Both the position numbers and the translations under genes were made by a program. From contig JABFRZ010000257.1 in NCBI GenBank assembly GCA_013140785.1, forward strand, positions 1 through 10,132: a stretch of 10,132 nt of DNA. The letters are read 5' to 3'. Shown one piece after another: positions 6,374 through 10,132 of the stretch; the first letter of the stretch is position 1; every line of letters begins with the position of its first letter. Source of the stretch: Planctomycetota bacterium. Lineage in GTDB: Bacteria > Planctomycetota > UBA1135 > GCA-002686595. The notes beneath the pieces were generated by a model. That model did no database searches, was not told the DNA's origin, and was given only the letters and a program-made list of their open reading frames with translations.

Positions 6374-7408
6374 TCAGACCCCGCGGCGGATGCGCCGGTC
6401 GGCCCAGGCCCAGAAGCGGCTCTCCTTGGTCTTCCAGTGGCTGCGCGCGCCGAGGAACTGGGCCGCGCCCTCGACGTAGGTGTAGGGAATCGAGTAGAGG
6501 CGCCAGCGGCGCTGCTCGGCCGGGGTCAGGGCCTGCGCTTCGAGCAGCTCGCGGTAGACGCGCTGCTGGCCGCGGGCGCCGTGCCAGACCGCGCGCCAGT
6601 TGCGCACCGTGAACAGCTCGAAGAGCTCGTACAGGTTGCGGTGGTCGCAGTACAGGCGCTTGAACTCGCGCAGCATGTCGATGCGATGGCTGTGCTCCAC
6701 GCGCGCGCTGGGCTCGTAGGCGAGCGCGCCGCCCGCGAGCAAGATCGCGCGGCCCCAGGCCACGTCCTCGCCGAAAGTGCGCGCGGGGAACGGATGCTGC
6801 TCCCAACTGGTGCGCCTAACGGCCGAGGCCACGTTGTCGAACACGCACGAGAGGTAGCGCTCCATCGGCGGCAGGGATTGGTACAGCTTGCGCGCGGCCT
6901 CGGGGTCGCCCGGCGCGAACACCTGCAGGCTCGGTTCGCTGCGCGCCGCGCTCCAGCGTCGCAGGCGCTCCGCCAGCAAGGGATCGCAGTCCGGGCGCGG
7001 GTACTGGCGCGCGTAGACACCGTCCACGCGCGGATTGGCGAAGGGCCTGGCGAGAGATGCGAGATAGTCGCGACCCATCGGCAGCGCGTCCTGGGTCAAG
7101 AGCGCCACGATTTCGCCGTGCGTCGCGGCGATGGCCCGGTTGCGCGTCGCGCCGTGGTTGAACTCGGACTGGGGGATCGACAGCACCCGTGCTCCGGCCG
7201 CGCGCGCGGCTTCGGCCGTGCCGTCGCGTGAGCCCGAGTCGACCACCAACAGCTCGTGCTCGACGTCCTGCGAGGCGAGTGCCACGAGCAGCTCGCGGAA
7301 GCGCGCCCCGCCGTTCCAGGTGGGCACCACCACCGAGAGCGGGCGCGCCGCGCTGGTGCTCGCGCTCGGGAGGCCTGCCCGCGCGCCGTTCTCCTTGCCG
7401 GGCGCCAA
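6374..7408 (-). CDS. Family 2 glycosyltransferase, RfbN-like (rhamnosyltransferase type)
   Basis: This GT-A fold enzyme probably transfers a sugar from a nucleotide donor to a growing surface glycan at the inner face of the cytoplasmic membrane. The N-terminal block LSVVVPTWNGG begins the nucleotide-binding fold, followed by LLVVDSGSRDGT. EFNHGATRN and LTQDALP are characteristic of the O-antigen rhamnosyltransferase (RfbN/RfbF-like) branch, as is VYARQYPRPDCDP. FGEDVAWG supplies the likely catalytic acidic residues. No membrane helix is evident. An open frame extends upstream to 7603, but that part is Arg/Pro-rich and overlaps the FAD oxidoreductase gene, so it is probably not translated. I chose TTG at 7408, two bases after the upstream stop (344 residues), suggesting translational coupling; a GTG in the VVVPTW segment is the alternative. 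Donor and acceptor are not determined; rhamnose is an inference from family resemblance. Confidence 0.82.
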   Translation of the reverse strand: MAPGKENGARAGLPSASTSAARPLSVVVPTWNGGARFRELLVALASQDVEHELLVVDSGSRDGTAEAARAAGARVLSIPQSEFNHGATRNRAIAATHGEIVALLTQDALPMGRDYLASLARPFANPRVDGVYARQYPRPDCDPLLAERLRRWSAARSEPSLQVFAPGDPEAARKLYQSLPPMERYLSCVFDNVASAVRRTSWEQHPFPARTFGEDVAWGRAILLAGGALAYEPSARVEHSHRIDMLREFKRLYCDHRNLYELFELFTVRNWRAVWHGARGQQRVYRELLEAQALTPAEQRRWRLYSIPYTYVEGAAQFLGARSHWKTKESRFWAWADRRIRRGV

Positions 7409-7410
7409 GC

Positions 7411-8739
7411 TCAGCCGACCCGCGCGCGGTCGAGCAGTTCCTCGGCTACGCCGCGCGCCGCGATCACGCACTGGTCCGAGTTGAAGTAGTCGTAGCGGCC
7501 AAAGCGGCCGAGCGGGACGACGCCGTTCGTCGCGCACCACTCCAGCGCGACGCCGCGGCGCGCGAAGAGCTGGTGGTCGTAGACGATGTAGGCGTAGCGG
7601 CACACGCTGCGATCCACGAACAGGATCTCTTCGCGCCGCAAGAGCCCGGCGCCCTCGATGCCCGCAATGGCTTCGCGCTCGAGCTCAGGCCCCGGCGCGG
7701 GCGCGCCACCGGGGAAGGTGACCTCGCACAGGAACGATGTCTTGCCCGCGGGCGCGAGCTCGGGCGAGTAGTTCGACATGTACGTCACGCGGTTCACCGG
7801 GCCTTGCTCGTGGTGCGGGAGGTAGATCCACGACAGGTCGGGGTGCGCGGGGCGGTCGAGCGCCACCAGCAGGGTCGCGATCGAGTTGTAGGCGAGCCCG
7901 CGCATGGCCTCGGCCACGTCGGCGGGCATTTCACGCACGACCTCGGGCAACGCGTTCAGGGGCAGCGTGCTCACCACGCGATCGAAGGGCTCGCCGTTCA
8001 CGCGCCAGCCGCCATCGCGCGCACGCACCAGGTCCGTGGCCGGCGTCGAGAGGCGGATACGCTCACGCAGGCTGCTGGCGATGCCGTCCGTGATGGCCTG
8101 GAACCCGCCGCGGCGTGGGTAGAAGAAGATCGACTGGTGCGTGTAGCCCTCGGTGCGCACGCCGATCGCGGCCTTGAGCACGTCGTCGATGGGCGCGTCC
8201 GGCACGCGGCCCGCGACCCAGGCCGAGCTGATCTCCTCGAGCGGCCGCTTCCAGATCTTCTCGTTGTAGGGATCCATGAAGTGGCGCGCGATGCCGTCGC
8301 CGAAGCGCCAACGGATCCAGCCCTTGAAGTCGCCCGGCGCCTGGGTCGCGTACTTGTCGCGCAGGTGCCAGGCCTGCACGTAGCCCTGCAGGCACTCGAA
8401 CTTGGGCTGCTCCGGCAGGTCCCCGAGGCCGTTCTCGAAGGGGTAGTGCACGAAGCGGTTGCCGAAGCGGATCTTCGTGTGCCGCTCGCGCTGCACGAAG
8501 GCCTCGTCGCCGCCGGCGCAGTCCTTCATCCACTGCATCACCGCGCGGTCCTTGCTGAACAGGATGTGCCCGCCCGAGACGTCGTAGGTGAAGCCGTCCA
8601 CGCTCTTCGAACGGCACAGTCCGCCCACCACCCCGTCCGCCTCGAACAGCGTCAGGTCCGCGAGCGGGAAGCCGCGCTCGCCGAGGGTGCGCGCCAAGGC
8701 GAGACCCGAGACGCCGGCGCCGAGGATGGCGATCTTCAA
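7411..8739 (-). CDS. UDP-galactopyranose mutase-like FAD-dependent oxidoreductase
   Basis: This 442-residue flavoprotein opens with a Rossmann FAD motif, KIAILGAGVSGLALA, and an acidic strand end, LTLFEADGVVGGLC. It continues with YDVSGGHILFSKD, VHYPFENGLGDLP, FFYPRRGGFQAITDG and a C-terminal flavin-contact block, PLGRFGRYDYFNSDQC. The GGH, YPFxNxL and GRxxxYxYxNxDQ features recall UDP-galactopyranose mutase (Glf) and its relatives; the central part is closer to the general amine oxidase/protoporphyrinogen oxidase-like group. A mutase would make UDP-galactofuranose for glycans, which fits the adjacent glycosyltransferase. TTG at 8739 is chosen because the Rossmann strand begins at residue 2 and the upstream stop is 14 bp away; longer frames run into the upstream gene. 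There is no clear ribosome site, so coupling to the upstream gene is likely. The fold is secure; the exact reaction is not. Confidence 0.8.
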   Translation of the reverse strand: MKIAILGAGVSGLALARTLGERGFPLADLTLFEADGVVGGLCRSKSVDGFTYDVSGGHILFSKDRAVMQWMKDCAGGDEAFVQRERHTKIRFGNRFVHYPFENGLGDLPEQPKFECLQGYVQAWHLRDKYATQAPGDFKGWIRWRFGDGIARHFMDPYNEKIWKRPLEEISSAWVAGRVPDAPIDDVLKAAIGVRTEGYTHQSIFFYPRRGGFQAITDGIASSLRERIRLSTPATDLVRARDGGWRVNGEPFDRVVSTLPLNALPEVVREMPADVAEAMRGLAYNSIATLLVALDRPAHPDLSWIYLPHHEQGPVNRVTYMSNYSPELAPAGKTSFLCEVTFPGGAPAPGPELEREAIAGIEGAGLLRREEILFVDRSVCRYAYIVYDHQLFARRGVALEWCATNGVVPLGRFGRYDYFNSDQCVIAARGVAEELLDRARVG

Positions 8740-8753
8740 GGCAGGAAGGGCGC

Positions 8754-10132
8754 CTACCTTAGGTCGTCGTCCGCGCCGTGGCCAGCGCGCGCCGTGCCGT
8801 AGCCGAGCAGCTCGAGCTCGCGCTCGAGCTCGGCGCTGAAGGCAACCGGCGCCACGCGGCGCCGGGGTGCGCGCGGCTGGGCCCGCTCGCGCTCCAGCAA
8901 CAGGTCGAGCAGCGGCTCGAACTCCGACGCGCCGATCGGGTGGGCGAGGAGCGCCCGTGGGTCGCGCTCCAGGGCGAAGAAGCTCGCCTCCGAGCGCTCG
9001 ACGTCGTGGATCACCTGCCAGCGCCCCGGCCGCAGGACCGTGCGCATGGCGGGACTCGAGCGCGGCCCAGGCCCCTCCTCGAAGACGGTCTGGGCCACCA
9101 GGAAGTCTCGTCCGCGCACGCCTCGGAACAGGGCCGGCAGCAGCGAGCGCCCATCCAGATCGGATTGCGCCGGCACGCCGCACAGCGCGAACAGGGTTGG
9201 CACGAGATCGACCATCTCGGCCGGCTCGCTCACCTGGATCGGCGCCTGGTTCCAGCTCGCGGGCAGCTTGAGGATCAGCGGCACGAAGAGTTGCTCCGGG
9301 TAGAGGCCTCCGTGACCGACGAGGCCGCGCTCGCCCAGGCTCTCGCCGTGGCTCGAGGTGACCACGATCAGGGCGCGCTCGTAGAGCTTGCGCGCGCGCA
9401 GGGCGTCGAAGAAGCGCCCGAGCTGGTGATCGGCCGCAAGGATGTCACCGTCGTAGTGGTCCACGAGCGCGGCTAGATCGGCCGGAGCGGGGGCTTCTCT
9501 AGGGGGCGCGCCCGGACCGCACCGCTTGGCCAGCGCAACGTGCGCGGAGTGATCCGGGCAGAAGGCGCCGTCGAAGGGTTCGGGCGCGGTGTAGGGGCAG
9601 TGCACGTCGTCGGCGTGCAGGAACAGGAACGCGGGCCCAGCGCGGCCCTGCTCGAGCCATGCCAGTGCGCGCGGAACGGAAGCCTCCAGGCCGCCGCCCG
9701 CGTCGTCGAAGTCTTCGAAGCCGTGCGCGAAGCCGGCTGCCCTGCTCATCCATGCGCCATCGGTGAAGCCAGCGGTGCGGAAGCCGCGCTGGCGGAAGGT
9801 CTCGGCGAGCGTGCCCTTCACGCGTTGGAAGGTGTCCACCAGGTACTCGCGTGCGTCGTGGAGTGCCGAGAGTTCGAGCAGGTCCGCGCCGGTCTGCTCG
9901 AGCATCAGCGTGGCCGGGTACTTGCCCGTCAGAATCGACTTGTGCGAAGTCAGGGTCTGGGCGGACTGGGCCGCAACCGTGCGGAAGAACGCACCCTGCT
10001 CGCCCAGCGCGCGCAGATTGGGCGCGGTCTCGCGCGCGTAGCCGTGCAGGTCGAGGTGGTCGGCGCGCAGCGTGTCGAGCGAGATCAGGATCACCAGCTC
10101 GGGCCGCGGCTGCGAAGTCCCCGACGGGACGG
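8754..10132 (-). CDS. Sulfatase-fold protein, N-terminus beyond the right edge
   Basis: This sulfatase/alkaline phosphatase-superfamily protein is at least 458 residues long. The leftward frame is open up to the window end (ELVILISLDTLRADH preceded by PSGTSQPRP), so the GTG at 10094 is internal and the true start lies outside. The metal-binding start LISLDTLRADH is close to the edge. The nucleophile segment is T-L-T-S-H (Thr codon 9956-9954) rather than C/S-x-P-x-R. The segment that is normally T-S-D-H-G-E reads TSSHGESLGERG, with Ser (9353-9351) replacing a usual metal-ligand Asp. Further family features are FLFLHADDVHCPYTAPEPF and LVDHYDGDILAADHQLG. The protein is clearly paralogous to the 3965-6358 product over the first domain. 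It is the first visible gene of the leftward four-gene run. It might be a degenerate or non-sulfatase member; catalytic activity is uncertain. Confidence 0.85.
   Translation of the reverse strand, partial: VPSGTSQPRPELVILISLDTLRADHLDLHGYARETAPNLRALGEQGAFFRTVAAQSAQTLTSHKSILTGKYPATLMLEQTGADLLELSALHDAREYLVDTFQRVKGTLAETFRQRGFRTAGFTDGAWMSRAAGFAHGFEDFDDAGGGLEASVPRALAWLEQGRAGPAFLFLHADDVHCPYTAPEPFDGAFCPDHSAHVALAKRCGPGAPPREAPAPADLAALVDHYDGDILAADHQLGRFFDALRARKLYERALIVVTSSHGESLGERGLVGHGGLYPEQLFVPLILKLPASWNQAPIQVSEPAEMVDLVPTLFALCGVPAQSDLDGRSLLPALFRGVRGRDFLVAQTVFEEGPGPRSSPAMRTVLRPGRWQVIHDVERSEASFFALERDPRALLAHPIGASEFEPLLDLLLERERAQPRAPRRRVAPVAFSAELERELELLGYGTARAGHGADDDLR

Noticed and set aside
4151..7231. 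A 1026-codon open frame on the plus strand
   Set aside because: It is antisense to two genes with clear family motifs, its product is an Arg/Ala/Gln/His-rich string with no recognisable domain, and such frames are expected opposite GC-rich genes with strong third-position bias.
7409..7603. N-terminal extension of the glycosyltransferase to an upstream start
   Set aside because: The added residues are Arg/Pro-rich, lie wholly within the FAD oxidoreductase gene and do not resemble a GT2 N-terminus.
7189..8802. A 537-codon plus-strand open frame opposite the FAD oxidoreductase gene
   Set aside because: It shows the same composition artefact, with no ribosome site and no family resemblance; the minus-strand frame carries the Rossmann motif and flavin-contact blocks.
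10092..10094. GTG as the start of the right-edge sulfatase-fold gene
   Set aside because: The frame is open through to the end of the window, and starting here would remove the beginning of the first metal-binding strand.

Overview
The window is very GC-rich, with G or C at most third codon positions and long antisense shadow frames. It reads as bacterial chromosomal DNA. A futalosine-pathway menaquinone gene, a single-chain (alpha2-type) glycyl-tRNA synthetase, a DUF2959-type lipoprotein and two sulfatase-fold proteins suit a GC-rich environmental Gram-negative lineage such as Planctomycetota, Myxococcota or a neighbouring 'deltaproteobacterial' group. This placement is inference; no rRNA or other phylogenetic marker is present. 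I see no mobile element, phage gene, CRISPR array, tRNA or rRNA.

Left part (1-2331), leftward transcription: a DUF2959-like lipoprotein gene (1420-2100) is followed by mqnC (182-1381, radical-SAM step of menaquinone synthesis). After mqnC comes the first codons of a probable diacylglycerol-kinase-family lipid kinase (start at 77), which runs off the left edge. The left edge itself is a perfect, loopless 70-bp palindrome (1-70). It is either a real cruciform-type site or, more likely, a fold-back assembly artefact at a contig end. A consensus-like -35 (TTGACA) with a weaker -10 at 2301-2331 probably drives this leftward group.

Middle (2101-3933): a 477-bp divergent intergenic region holds the leftward promoter and, near its right end, overlapping inverted repeats (2470-2525). 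It is followed by a -10-like hexamer and a strong ribosome binding site for glyS (2578-3933), the only rightward gene.

Right part (3965-10132), leftward transcription: four tightly packed genes form an apparent operon. In transcription order they are a sulfatase-fold protein (8754 to beyond the right edge), a UDP-galactopyranose-mutase-like FAD oxidoreductase (7411-8739), an RfbN-type family 2 glycosyltransferase (6374 to about 7408) and a long lipoprotein sulfatase-fold enzyme (3965-6358). Gaps are 2-15 bp, and the second and third genes probably begin with TTG. The set looks like part of a surface-glycan biosynthesis or modification locus. Both sulfatase-fold proteins lack the CxPxR/SxPxR formylglycine signature and carry Thr at the nucleophile position, and the truncated one also has Ser in place of the Asp of the DHGE metal motif. 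They are therefore probably not conventional sulfatases, and this is the most interesting biology in the window.
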